In this document: positions 54,569-63,804 of the stretch, piece after piece
How positions within the stretch are numbered: position 1 is the first letter of the stretch
How the letters are laid out: each line of letters opens with the position of its first letter
Source of the DNA: Streptomyces sp. NRRL F-5122
GTDB taxonomy: Bacteria; Actinomycetota; Actinomycetes; Streptomycetales; Streptomycetaceae
DNA: 64,000 bases
Direction of reading: 5' to 3'
NCBI RefSeq assembly: GCF_001507435.1
Contig: NZ_LMWH01000290.1
Span: 186,001-250,000, forward strand
The notes under the pieces: generated by a model
What the model was told of the DNA's origin: nothing
Seen by the model: the letters and a program-made list of their open reading frames with translations, nothing else
Databases searched by the model: none
Position numbers and translations under genes: made by a program

Positions 54569-56624
54569 GCTCAGGCGGTTCGGCAGGGGAAGGCTGCCCC
54601 GCGCGGCACTCGTCGCGCTCATGCTGCTGCCGCTGCTGTACGGCGCCCTGTACCTGTGGTCGTTCTGGGACCCCTATGGGCGCCTCGACCGCATCCCCGT
54701 GGCACTCGTGAACGGCGACGACGGGGCGACCGTGGGCGGCCGACGGGTGGCCGTGGGGGACGACCTCGTCAAGGGGCTGCGGCGCAGCAACACCTTCGAG
54801 TGGCACGAGGTGAGCGCCGCCGAGGCCCGGCAGGGCGTCGAGGACGGCACGTACTACCTGTCGCTGACCATGCCGGCCGACCTCAGCGCGCGTGTCGCCT
54901 CCAGTTCGGGCGGCTCCCCCGAGACGGGGGCGCTCCAGGTGCGTACGAACGACGCGAACAACTACATCGTGGGACAGATCTCCAGGACGGTGTTCAACGA
55001 GGTGCGGACTGCCGCGTCCACCAAGGCGTCCCGGTCGTTCCTCGACAGGATCTTCATCTCGTTCTCGGACATCCACGGGGCGACGGTGAAGGCCGCCGAG
55101 GGGGCCGACCGGCTCACGAACGGGATCGGCAAGGCGGAGAAGGGCTCCAAGGACCTCGCCGACGGGCTCGAGGAGGCCAAGCGGGGCAGCGGCCACCTGA
55201 CCAGCGGCCTGAAGAAGCTCCACAAGGGTGCGGGAGACCTCCAGGACGGCGCGCAGCAGGTCGCGGAAGGAACCCGCAAGCTCGCTGACCGGGTCGACGG
55301 CGCGGCCGACCAGGTGCGCCCCTTCCTGAAGAAGAACGGCCCGCAGATCGCCGACACCGCGACCCTGGTGGCCGATTCGGCGGGCGTGATCAGCGATCAC
55401 CTCCAGGCGTTCGTCACGACGGCGCCCGTCGCGGAGAGCGGCACCCGCACGGCCTCGCAGACGCTGGACGCGGTCTACGCCAGGCGCTGCGCGGGGCAGC
55501 TTCTGGACGACCCCGCGTGCGGCGACCTCAAGAAGGCGAAGGACGCGGCGGCACAGGCGGCGCGACTGGCCGCGGACGTCAACACCGTGGTGCAGGACTA
55601 CCACGGCGACATGACGGCCCTGCAGAAGGACCTCACGACCCTTCAGAAGCAGGCCCGGGCGCTCGCCGAGGCGGCTCCGCACCTGTCCGGCGACCTCGGC
55701 CACGCGGTCGCCGAGATCAACGCGCTCGACAAGGGGGCCGCCGCGGTCGCCAAGGGAGCGGGCACCCTCCACACCGGCCTCGGTACGGCCGCCACCGGGA
55801 TGGCGGACCTGGACGCGGGCGTCGGCGAACTGAGGACCGGCGCGATCGACCTCAACGGGGGCATGTACAAGCTCGGCGACGGCTCCGGCGAGCTCGCCGG
55901 CGGACTGCACAAGGGTGCGGGACGGATCCCCGACTACGGCGAGCAGGACCGCGACCGGCACACCCGGGTCATGTCCGACCCGGTGCGGCTCGTCTCCGAG
56001 GATCTGCACAAGGCCCCCAACTACGGCACCGGCTTCGCCCCGTACTTCATCCCGCTGTCCCTGTGGGTGGGCGCGATGGTGGCGTACATGCTGATCCCGC
56101 CGCTGAACCGGCGCGCGCTGGCGGCGGGGGCCCCGGCCTGGCGGATCGCGTCGGCGGGCTGGCTGCCGGTGGCCGCCGTGGGTGTGCTGCAGACGACCGC
56201 GCTGATGGCGGTGCTGCACTGGGCGATCGGCCTGCGGATGGTCCACGCTGCGGGGACGATCGGGTTCCTGTTCCTGGTGGCGGCCTGCTTCGCGGCGCTC
56301 GTGCAGTGGCTGAACGCACGCTTCGGAGCGGCGGGCCGGATTCTGGTGCTCGCCCTGCTGATGCTCCAGCTCACGTCCGCGGGCGGCACCTACCCCGTGC
56401 AGACCAGTCCCGGCTTCTTCAACGCGATCCACCCCTTCCTGCCCATGAGTTACGTCGTCGAGGCGCTGCGCAGGCTCATCACGGGCGGGGGCCTCGGACC
56501 CGTGTGGCAGGCCTGCGCCGTCCTCGTGGCGTTCACCGCGGGCGCCCTGGCGCTCACCGCCCTTTCGGCCCGCCGCCGGCAGGTGTGGACCCTCGACCGT
56601 CTGCATCCGGAGCTGAGTCTGTGA
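54540..56624 (+). CDS. YhgE/Pip family membrane protein
   Basis: The 694-residue product has one N-terminal membrane helix (AALVALMLLPLLYGALYLWSF) and PVALVNGDDGATVGGRRV. A large extracytoplasmic region follows with repeated DL-xGL-xL-KGAGDLQDGA elements, a glycine-spaced coiled coil typical of YhgE/Pip. Five C-terminal helices form an ABC-2-like membrane domain (FIPLSLWVGAMVAYMLIP to AVLVAFTAGALALTALSA). Relatives serve as phage-infection proteins in Gram-positives and in ESX/type VII-linked roles. AGGAG lies seven bases before the ATG, overlapping the ATPase gene by 29 bases. The TetR gene overlaps its stop as GTGA. Confidence 0.92.
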   Translation: MRSPKLAALELRRFGRGRLPRAALVALMLLPLLYGALYLWSFWDPYGRLDRIPVALVNGDDGATVGGRRVAVGDDLVKGLRRSNTFEWHEVSAAEARQGVEDGTYYLSLTMPADLSARVASSSGGSPETGALQVRTNDANNYIVGQISRTVFNEVRTAASTKASRSFLDRIFISFSDIHGATVKAAEGADRLTNGIGKAEKGSKDLADGLEEAKRGSGHLTSGLKKLHKGAGDLQDGAQQVAEGTRKLADRVDGAADQVRPFLKKNGPQIADTATLVADSAGVISDHLQAFVTTAPVAESGTRTASQTLDAVYARRCAGQLLDDPACGDLKKAKDAAAQAARLAADVNTVVQDYHGDMTALQKDLTTLQKQARALAEAAPHLSGDLGHAVAEINALDKGAAAVAKGAGTLHTGLGTAATGMADLDAGVGELRTGAIDLNGGMYKLGDGSGELAGGLHKGAGRIPDYGEQDRDRHTRVMSDPVRLVSEDLHKAPNYGTGFAPYFIPLSLWVGAMVAYMLIPPLNRRALAAGAPAWRIASAGWLPVAAVGVLQTTALMAVLHWAIGLRMVHAAGTIGFLFLVAACFAALVQWLNARFGAAGRILVLALLMLQLTSAGGTYPVQTSPGFFNAIHPFLPMSYVVEALRRLITGGGLGPVWQACAVLVAFTAGALALTALSARRRQVWTLDRLHPELSL

Positions 56625-57313
56625 CGAGCGCAACCGGGCCCGTGTCCTCGGATGTGGCGGGTGCTGTGAGAATCAACGGCATGGAACGCAGCACCACCGC
56701 AACGGGCGGCGGCTCGAGCCGCCGCGAGGCGACCCGCCAGAAGCTCTACGAGGCGGCCGTCACCCTCATCGCGGAGCAGGGGTTCTCCGCCACCACCGTG
56801 GACGAGATCGCCGAGCGTGCCGGCGTCGCGAAGGGCACGGTCTACTACAACTTCGCGAGCAAGTCCGTCCTCTTCGAGGAGCTGTTGCGGCACGGCGTGG
56901 GACTGCTCACCGAGTCCCTGCGCGATGCGGCCGAGCAGACGGACCTGGCAGGCGGCACCAAGGTGGACGCCCTGGACGCGATGATCCGCGCGGGGCTCGG
57001 CTTCATCGCCCGCTACCCGGCCTTCACGCAGCTGTACGTGGCCGAGTTGTGGCGCACCAACCGCGCCTGGCAGTCCACGCTCATGGTGGTGCGGCAGCAG
57101 GTGGTCGCGGTCATCGAGGACGTGCTGCGCGCGGGTGTGGCGAACGGCGAGTTCAGCGACGAGATCGACGTCCCGCTGACGGCGGCCGCGCTGGTCGGCA
57201 TGGTCCTCGTGGCCGCCCTGGACTGGCAGTCGTTCCAGCCGGAGCGTTCCCTGGACGACGTCCATGCTGCGCTGTCGCGGCTGCTCCAGGGACGGGTGAG
57301 CGGCAGCCGCTAG
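56621..57313 (+). CDS. TetR family regulator
   Basis: The 230-residue product has the TetR DNA-binding domain, with the helix-turn-helix GFSATTVDEIAERAGVAKGTVYYNFASKSVLFEELL near residues 52-86, and a ligand-binding helical C-domain. It most likely represses its own operon through the palindrome at 53525. The GTG at 56621 overlaps the YhgE stop and has GGAG eight bases upstream. ATG 56681, 20 codons later, is the alternative start and would remove a nonconserved leader. Confidence 0.9.
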   Translation: MTSATGPVSSDVAGAVRINGMERSTTATGGGSSRREATRQKLYEAAVTLIAEQGFSATTVDEIAERAGVAKGTVYYNFASKSVLFEELLRHGVGLLTESLRDAAEQTDLAGGTKVDALDAMIRAGLGFIARYPAFTQLYVAELWRTNRAWQSTLMVVRQQVVAVIEDVLRAGVANGEFSDEIDVPLTAAALVGMVLVAALDWQSFQPERSLDDVHAALSRLLQGRVSGSR

Positions 57314-57770
57314 CACATCCGGCATACCGAAGCACCGGTCCGGGCGGCCGCGTCCCCCGCCTGCCGCCACGAACCGGTGCTCCGTCGTACTCCCCCGTCG
57401 GACCCTCGCTCGATCAGTCCCCGGGCCCCCCGTGTCTCGCTTCCGCCGAACCGGGTCGGCGGAAGGAGCGGCAAGGGCGGGCTCCGTTCCGCCGCCCCGT
57501 GTCGGCGGTGCCGAAGCCGCGTCCCTCTCCGTGCCTCCACTGTCTCGTTCGCGCAGGTCGGGTCCCATCCGCGCGGGTACTCAACTCATCGGCTAGGTAC
57601 GGATACTCAGCACTGGGCACTCACCCCCAGGCGGCCGCGGCCCCCGCTGGTGCCGGCCGTCTCCGCGCCACCGCTCCCCGCGCCAGGGCGAAGCCGCTCG
57701 ACGGCCCGGTGAACGCGCTGGTCACAGGCCCGTGGACGGGCTGTCGGCGGCGGCCGATAAAGTCACCGAC
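57314..57770. other. 457-base gap after the TetR gene
   Basis: I see no gene here. AGCACCGGT (57331-57339) and ACCGGTGCT (57373-57381) form a 9-bp inverted repeat with a 33-base loop, which may help end the TetR operon. TAAAGT at 57758-57763 is a good -10 candidate seven bases before the next ATG, pointing to a leaderless transcript. Remaining sequence is high-GC and featureless. Confidence 0.55.
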
Positions 57771-59264
57771 ATGGCACGGATTGCGGTGATCGGCGCCGGC
57801 ACGGGCGCGATGGCGGCCGCTGCCCGGCTGGCCGTCGCGGGCCACCGGGTGGTGGTGTACGAGCGCACGCGGACGTACGGCGGCGCGGTGCGCCGTCTCT
57901 CGCGTGACGGTTTCTCCTTCGACACCGGCCCGGGCCTGCTGCCGCTGCCCGCGGTCTACCGCGATCTCTTCGTCAAGACCGGCCGGGAGCCGCTCGAGGA
58001 CTGCGTCGAGCTGGTCCAGGTGGATCCCGCCTCCCGGCACCTCTTCGCGGACGGCACGGAGGTCTCGCTGCCGAACGCGTCGCGCGCGGGAGTGGTGTCG
58101 GCGCTGGACGCGGCGCTCGGCGCGGGTGCGGGCGGCCGCTGGGGCGACTTCCTGGTGCGGGCCCGCGAGGCATGGGACCGCACCCGCCGGCCGCTCCTGG
58201 AGGAGCCGCTGTGGCCCGACTGGACGGCGCTCGCCGAGCGTGAGCCCTATCCGGCGGTGCCGCACAAGAAGCTGCTGCGCACCCGCCGGGCCGGCACTCT
58301 CGCGGAGATCGGCGCCTGGGAGCTGCGCGACGCACGGCTGGCGGCCCTGCTGGAGAGCCATGCCCTCGCCCACGGTCTGGATCCCCGGACCGCTCCGGCG
58401 AGCGCGGCCGTGCTGCCGTACATGGAGCACGCATTCGGCACCTGGTATGTGCGCGGAGGCATACGGGAGCTGGCACGCGCCCTGTACGAGCGCTGCCTGG
58501 CCCGGAAGGTGGAGTTCGTCTTCGGTGCCGAGGTCGCCGGGATCGTCGAGAAGGACGGCCGGGCGGCCGGGCTCGAGCTGGCCGAGGGTTCCGTGGTGGA
58601 GTCGGACCATGTGGTGGCCGGAGTGGCGCCCGCGGTCCTCGACCGGCTCCTGCCCGGCACGACGGCGGCGCGGGGATCGGGCGAGGTCGCACCGCAGCGG
58701 GGGATGCCCAGCCGGCTGACGGTGCTGCTGGCACTGCGCGGCGGTCGTCCCGAGGAGGCCGCTCACCGGACGGTGGTCCACACCCCCGACCGCGAGGGCG
58801 AGCTGGACCGGATCTTCGCCGACCCCGCGGGGCCTGCCGCGACCCCCACGGTGACGGTGCTGCGCCCGGACGACTCCGCGTCGGCGCCCGGCGGGCACGA
58901 GGCCGTCACACTGACGGTGACGGTGTCCTCCGGCCCGGCCGTGTCCGAGCCCGATGTGGACCGGATCCTCGAAGCCGCCGGGCGCGCGCTGCCGGATCTT
59001 CGCGACCGGCTCCTGTGGCGCGAGGTGCGCACCGCCGCCGACATCGCCGAGGACACCGGCGTGCCCGGCGGGGCGGTCCCGGCACCGGCCCTGGCCGCGG
59101 CCGGCGGTCGTCTGCTGCAGCCGTCCAACACCACTCGTGTGCCGGGCCTTCTCACGGTCGGCGGCTGGTCCCACCCGGGCGGCGGCCTGCCTCACGCCGG
59201 CATGTCGGGTGCGCTGGTCGCCGGACTGATCGTGGAGGGACCCGGCTTCCGGGGTTCGCAGTGA
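57771..59264 (+). CDS. CrtI-like FAD/NAD(P)-dependent oxidoreductase
   Basis: The 497-residue product starts ARIAVIGAGTGAMAAAARLAVAGHRVVVYERTRTYGGAVR, the dinucleotide-binding loop plus GG-doublet of phytoene-desaturase-like flavoproteins. It continues FSFDTGPGLLPLPAVYRDLF and ends VPGLLTVGGWSHPGGGLPHAGMSGALVAGLI, the C-terminal FAD motif. It probably desaturates or isomerises an isoprenoid-like substrate, but no carotenoid genes are nearby and the substrate is unknown. The ATG at 57771 lacks a Shine-Dalgarno and follows TAAAGT by seven bases, so a leaderless mRNA is likely. It converges on the Q/Y/G-rich gene. Confidence 0.87.
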   Translation: MARIAVIGAGTGAMAAAARLAVAGHRVVVYERTRTYGGAVRRLSRDGFSFDTGPGLLPLPAVYRDLFVKTGREPLEDCVELVQVDPASRHLFADGTEVSLPNASRAGVVSALDAALGAGAGGRWGDFLVRAREAWDRTRRPLLEEPLWPDWTALAEREPYPAVPHKKLLRTRRAGTLAEIGAWELRDARLAALLESHALAHGLDPRTAPASAAVLPYMEHAFGTWYVRGGIRELARALYERCLARKVEFVFGAEVAGIVEKDGRAAGLELAEGSVVESDHVVAGVAPAVLDRLLPGTTAARGSGEVAPQRGMPSRLTVLLALRGGRPEEAAHRTVVHTPDREGELDRIFADPAGPAATPTVTVLRPDDSASAPGGHEAVTLTVTVSSGPAVSEPDVDRILEAAGRALPDLRDRLLWREVRTAADIAEDTGVPGGAVPAPALAAAGGRLLQPSNTTRVPGLLTVGGWSHPGGGLPHAGMSGALVAGLIVEGPGFRGSQ

Positions 59265-59286
59265 GGAGGCCGGCGGGCGCGACCGC

Positions 59287-60213
59287 TCAGAAGCGGTACT
59301 GCTCGTCGTAGCCGTGCGGTTGCGCGGTGCCGTTGCCCTGCTGCTGGTACGGGTACTGCTGCTCCGGCGGAAGCTCGCCGCCGTACGCGTCCTCGGTGGT
59401 GCGCTGCTGGGGGACCCAGACGCCGCCGGGCGGGGTCTCGCCGTAGGTGCCCGTGGCGTACTGGTCCTGGCCGTACGCCTGCTGGCCGTACTGCTGCTGG
59501 CCGCCGTAGGACGGATCGTACGAGCCGTCGTAGGTCTGCGTGCCCTGGTACGGGTCGGAGTAGCCGGCGTACTGCTGCTGGCCGTTGTCGTATCCGTACT
59601 GCTGCTGGCCGTACCCGGCGTAGCCGTCGTACGCATAGGCCTGCTGGTCCTGGGCCTGTCCGGCATCGGCGTAGGACGGATCGCCCGCGGCGGCGGCGTA
59701 CGCCTCGTGGTTGTAGACGCCGTAGGAACCGGTGTCCTCGGGCAGGGGCTGCGGCTCGTACACCGCGGTCCCCTGGGCCGGGGTCTCCGCGGGCTGCTGC
59801 TGGGCGAAGACGTTGTCGTGGGCCTCGTCGTATCCGTCGTCCTGACGGTAGGTTCCGCCGGCGGTCGACTCGACGTCGGACTCCTCCGCCGCCTCCTGCT
59901 CCTCGTGGACCGGTTCGCCCCGGCGGCGCTTGCTGCCGCCCTCGGCGCCCTCGCGCGGGCGGTTGCCGACCGCCCAGCCGGCCGCGAAGCCGCGGCGGAA
60001 GGAGAGCGTGACATAGGTCTGCCCGACCGCGAACGCGGCCGCGCCGAGACCGATGACGACCACGGAGGGGATCAGCACGCCGAAGACGACACCGAGGAAA
60101 CCCACGAAGGCGAGCAGACGCCAGCGCAGCCGCGCCTTGTACTGCAGCAGCACCTCACCCAGCAGCCACAACGCGACGATGCCGAACGCGATGTAGAGGA
60201 CCGTCCAGCCCAT
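59287..60213 (-). CDS. Membrane protein with Q/Y/G-rich disordered tail
   Basis: The 308-residue product has two N-terminal membrane helices (TVLYIAFGIVALWLLGEVLL and RLLAFVGFLGVVFGVLIPSVVVIGLGAAAFAVG, about 4-67). A basic patch (NRPREGAEGGSKRRRGEP) and a roughly 200-residue low-complexity cytoplasmic tail follow. The tail repeats YGQQQYG, YDNGQQQYAGYSD, SYGGQQQYGQQ and similar units, rich in Tyr, Gln, Gly and Asp, like FUS/EWS prion-like domains. I know no function. The ATG at 60213 has GAGGGG six bases upstream. It lies 56 bases downstream of metF on the same strand. Confidence 0.85.
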   Translation of the reverse strand: MGWTVLYIAFGIVALWLLGEVLLQYKARLRWRLLAFVGFLGVVFGVLIPSVVVIGLGAAAFAVGQTYVTLSFRRGFAAGWAVGNRPREGAEGGSKRRRGEPVHEEQEAAEESDVESTAGGTYRQDDGYDEAHDNVFAQQQPAETPAQGTAVYEPQPLPEDTGSYGVYNHEAYAAAAGDPSYADAGQAQDQQAYAYDGYAGYGQQQYGYDNGQQQYAGYSDPYQGTQTYDGSYDPSYGGQQQYGQQAYGQDQYATGTYGETPPGGVWVPQQRTTEDAYGGELPPEQQYPYQQQGNGTAQPHGYDEQYRF

Positions 60214-60269
60214 GTACGCCCCTCTCCCAGTGGCCGCTACGCAGTGTGTCGTATGCCGGTGCGACGGGT

Positions 60270-61202
<933 letters not shown>

Positions 61203-61292
61203 TTAGCCAGGGAGCGGCGGTCCCCCAACGGAATGCTGGAAATTTGCCCGAATTGTCGACTTGTTGTCCACCCCTCGGACAGACCGGCCGAG

Positions 61293-61943
61293 TCAGACGG
61301 TACGCAGCCGCTTCGCGAACTGCGACGCCGCCGCGCCCGGGTCGTCCGCATCAGTGATGGCGCGCACCACGACCACCCGGCGGGCACCCGCGTCCAGGAC
61401 CTCGTCCAGGTTGTCCAGGTCGATGCCGCCGATGGCGAACCAGGGCCGCTCGGTACCGAGGGCGGCCGTGTGCCGGACCAGGCCGAGTCCGGGGGCGGGA
61501 CGGCCGGGCTTGGTGGGGGTAGGCCAGCAGGGTCCGGTGCAGAAGTAGTCCACACCGTCCTGGACCGCTGCGGCCTCGGCCTCCGCCTCGCTGTGCGTGG
61601 AGCGGCCCAGGAGGACGTCGTCGCCGAGGAGCGCGCGGGCCGCGGGTACGGGGAGGTCGCCCTGACCGAGGTGCAGGACGTCGGACGCGGCGGCGTGCGC
61701 GACGTCGGCGCGGTCGTTCACCGCGAGCAGTTTGCCGTGACGCGAGCAGGCGTCGGCGAAGACCTGGAGGTGCTCCAGCTCCTCCGCCGCCTCCATGCCC
61801 TTGTCGCGCAGCTGCACGATGTCGACGCCGCCGGAGAGGACCGCGTCGAGGAATTCGACGAGGTCGCCCTGCCGCTTGCGGGCGTCCGTGCACAGGTAGA
61901 CGCGGGCGTCGGCGAGCCGGGCGGTGCGGCCTGTGTCGGGCAC
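61293..61943 (-). CDS. thiE: Thiamine phosphate synthase
   Basis: The 216-residue TIM-barrel product has [57 protein letters not shown] and [22 protein letters not shown], the pyrophosphate and thiazole-phosphate sites. It joins HMP-pyrophosphate and HET-phosphate into thiamine phosphate. The GTG start has GGGGGA six bases upstream. The leader contains a large inverted repeat (61965-62029) but not the conserved elements of a TPP riboswitch. Confidence 0.95.
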   Translation of the reverse strand: MPDTGRTARLADARVYLCTDARKRQGDLVEFLDAVLSGGVDIVQLRDKGMEAAEELEHLQVFADACSRHGKLLAVNDRADVAHAAASDVLHLGQGDLPVPAARALLGDDVLLGRSTHSEAEAEAAAVQDGVDYFCTGPCWPTPTKPGRPAPGLGLVRHTAALGTERPWFAIGGIDLDNLDEVLDAGARRVVVVRAITDADDPGAAASQFAKRLRTV

Positions 61944-61964
61944 GGTGGGTCCCCCGTGGTCGGT

Positions 61965-62029
61965 GGCGTACGGGCCGCGGTGGGCAGAATCGCCCAGGGC
62001 CGTGGCCCGGGGACCGCGGCCCGTACGCC
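61965..62029 (-). promoter_or_regulatory. Branched hairpin in thiE leader
   Basis: A perfect 17-bp stem (61965-61981 with 62013-62029) encloses two small hairpins, GGGC-agaatc-GCCC and GGGCC-gt-GGCCC, giving a three-way-junction-like fold. It begins 22 bases after the stop of the DNA-binding gene on the minus strand and ends 21 bases before thiE. It may be the upstream gene's terminator or a cis-regulatory RNA for thiE. Confidence 0.6.
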
Positions 62030-62051
62030 GGACGGTTGTTCTCGGATCGGG

Positions 62052-62417
62052 TCAGACGGCGAGCGCCTGCGCGCGGCGCTTCACCTCCGTGCCGCGATTC
62101 TCGCTCAGAGCCTGCGCGGGGGTGCCGGGCAGGGTCGGGTCCGGGGTGAAGAGCCACTCGATCATCTCTTCGACCGTGAAGCCGTCGTCCCGCAGCAGCG
62201 TCAAGGTACCGGACAGGCCCTTGACGACCTTGTCCCCGTCGATGAAGGCGGCGGGGACGTGCAGTGCACGGTTCTCACCACGGCGTACGGCGATGAGCTG
62301 GCCCTCCTTGACCAGCTGCCGCACCCGGGTCACCTCGACGGCGAGTGATTCGGCGATGTCGGGGAGGGTGAGCCAGGCAGGGACGAGAGCATCGATCTTT
62401 GCGTCAATCTCGGTCAC
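62052..62417 (-). CDS. Rv2175c-family DNA-binding protein
   Basis: The 121-residue product has a winged helix-turn-helix (LVPAWLTLPDIAESLAVEVTRVRQLVKEGQLIAVRRGENRALHVP) and a C-terminal helical segment (GLSGTLTLLRDDGFTVEEMIEWLFTPDPTLPGTPAQAL), as in mycobacterial Rv2175c. That protein binds DNA and is phosphorylated by the kinase PknL. An N-terminal Thr (MTEID) is present, but phosphorylation here is only analogy. Start GTG 62417. It is followed by the thiE leader hairpin. Confidence 0.9.
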   Translation of the reverse strand: MTEIDAKIDALVPAWLTLPDIAESLAVEVTRVRQLVKEGQLIAVRRGENRALHVPAAFIDGDKVVKGLSGTLTLLRDDGFTVEEMIEWLFTPDPTLPGTPAQALSENRGTEVKRRAQALAV

Positions 62418-62544
62418 GGGATCAAGCGTGCCATCCCGGACCGACAGTCGGAAAGCGGGGCGCCTCCACCGGGGGCGCGATTGCCTCCTGCGGTGGATAC
62501 GGAAGGCCTCTCACCTGGGGCTTCGCACGGACCGCCGGACACGG

Positions 62545-63771
62545 TCACGCCGTGGCCTCCTTCAGCGGGCGCGACGGGTCGGACAGGAGTTCGGGATCCA
62601 TCGGGGTGCCCGCCTCGATCAGACGGCGCCCCTGGGCCAGGTCACGGGGGCGGCCCACGGCCAGGAGACCGACCAGGCGCCCCCCGCGCAGCCAGCAGAC
62701 GGCCCAGGCCGCGCCCTCGGGGTCACCGCGCCACACCGTGGTGTCGGCGGCCGCGTGGTGACCCACGTACTGGACGAAACGGCCGAACTGCTCGGACCAG
62801 AAGTACGGCACCGGGTCGTACGCCATCGGCGTCTCCCCGATGATGTTCGCGGCCACCGTGCGCGGGCCCTGGAGGGCGTTGTCCCAGTGATGGACCAGCA
62901 GACGCTCCTCGTAGCGGCCCGACGGGAAGGAGGCGCAGTCGCCGACCGCGTACACGTCGGGCAGCGAGGTGCGCAGATGGTCGTCGGCCAGTACCTCGCC
63001 GTGGACCCCGAGGGCGATGCCCGACTCGGCGAGCCATCGCGTCGCCGGACGGGCCCCGATGCCCACGACCACCGCACCCGCGGGCACCCGCGAACCGTCG
63101 TCGAGCACCACGGCCCCGGGCTCGATGCGCTCCACGCGCGCGTGGATGCGCAGCTCGGCGCCGCTGTCCGCGTACCAGGCCGTCATCGGCGCGGCCACGT
63201 CCTCGGGCAGCGCCCCGGCGAGCGGCCGGTCGGCGGCCTCCACCACGGTGACCGCGCAGCCCGCCTCCCGCGCGGCGGTTGCGAACTCCGCGCCGATCCA
63301 GCCGGCACCCACGACCACGACGTCGTGCTGCTCGGCGAGGACCGGCCGCAGCCGCTCGGCGTCGTCCAGCGTGCGCAGCAGATGCACGCCGGGCACACCC
63401 TCCGTACCGGGCAGCCGGATCGGCTCCGCTCCGGTCGCGAGGACCAGGACGTCGTACGGCACGGGACCCTCGGTGGTGTCCAGCTCGTGGTCGTCGGGGC
63501 GGACGCCGAGCACTTCGCAGCCCAGCCGCAACTCGATGTCCAGGGCCGCGAAGTCGACGTCGAAGGCGGAGCCGTCGGCCTTGCCGAGCAGCACGGCCTT
63601 GGACAACGGCGGTCTGTCGTACGGCGGGTGGGGTTCCGCGCCGATCAGCGTCACCCGGCCCCCGAAGCCCTGTTCCCGCAGGGCGACCGCGGTCTGCACC
63701 CCGGCCATGCCCGCGCCCACGACGACGACCCGCCGTGCCGAATCGCTCCGCGCCTGCGTCTGCTCGCTCAC
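62545..63771 (-). CDS. Ferredoxin/rubredoxin reductase-like FAD oxidoreductase
   Basis: The 408-residue product has the FAD motif RRVVVVGAGMAGVQTAVALRE, PHPPYDRPPLSKAVLLG and the NAD(P) motif DVVVVGAGWIGAEFATAARE. VYAVGDCASFPSGRYEERLLVHHWDNALQG follows and the chain ends in a reductase C-terminal domain, as in putidaredoxin-reductase-type enzymes that feed electrons to P450s. No ferredoxin or P450 gene is visible in the window. The GTG at 63771 follows GGTGA closely. A palindrome lies about 20-30 bases upstream. Confidence 0.92.
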   Translation of the reverse strand: MSEQTQARSDSARRVVVVGAGMAGVQTAVALREQGFGGRVTLIGAEPHPPYDRPPLSKAVLLGKADGSAFDVDFAALDIELRLGCEVLGVRPDDHELDTTEGPVPYDVLVLATGAEPIRLPGTEGVPGVHLLRTLDDAERLRPVLAEQHDVVVVGAGWIGAEFATAAREAGCAVTVVEAADRPLAGALPEDVAAPMTAWYADSGAELRIHARVERIEPGAVVLDDGSRVPAGAVVVGIGARPATRWLAESGIALGVHGEVLADDHLRTSLPDVYAVGDCASFPSGRYEERLLVHHWDNALQGPRTVAANIIGETPMAYDPVPYFWSEQFGRFVQYVGHHAAADTTVWRGDPEGAAWAVCWLRGGRLVGLLAVGRPRDLAQGRRLIEAGTPMDPELLSDPSRPLKEATA

Positions 63772-63787
63772 CTGATCACCATAGACA

Positions 63788-63804
63788 ACTGACAATCCGT
63801 CAGT
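63788..63804. promoter_or_regulatory. Palindrome upstream of ferredoxin-reductase-like gene
   Basis: ACTGAC-aatcc-GTCAGT is a perfect 6-bp inverted repeat with a five-base centre, 16 bases before the GTG start. On the minus strand TATGGT follows immediately as a possible -10. It resembles TetR-family operators. It could also be the terminator stem of the gene ending at 63804. Confidence 0.5.

Noticed and set aside
57377..57712. Small ORFs after the TetR gene
   Set aside because: They show no initiation site, biased Arg/Pro/Ser composition and no motif; chance frames in high-GC sequence.
61944..62051. TPP riboswitch before thiE
   Set aside because: The conserved CTGAGA and related THI-box elements are not present on the relevant strand.
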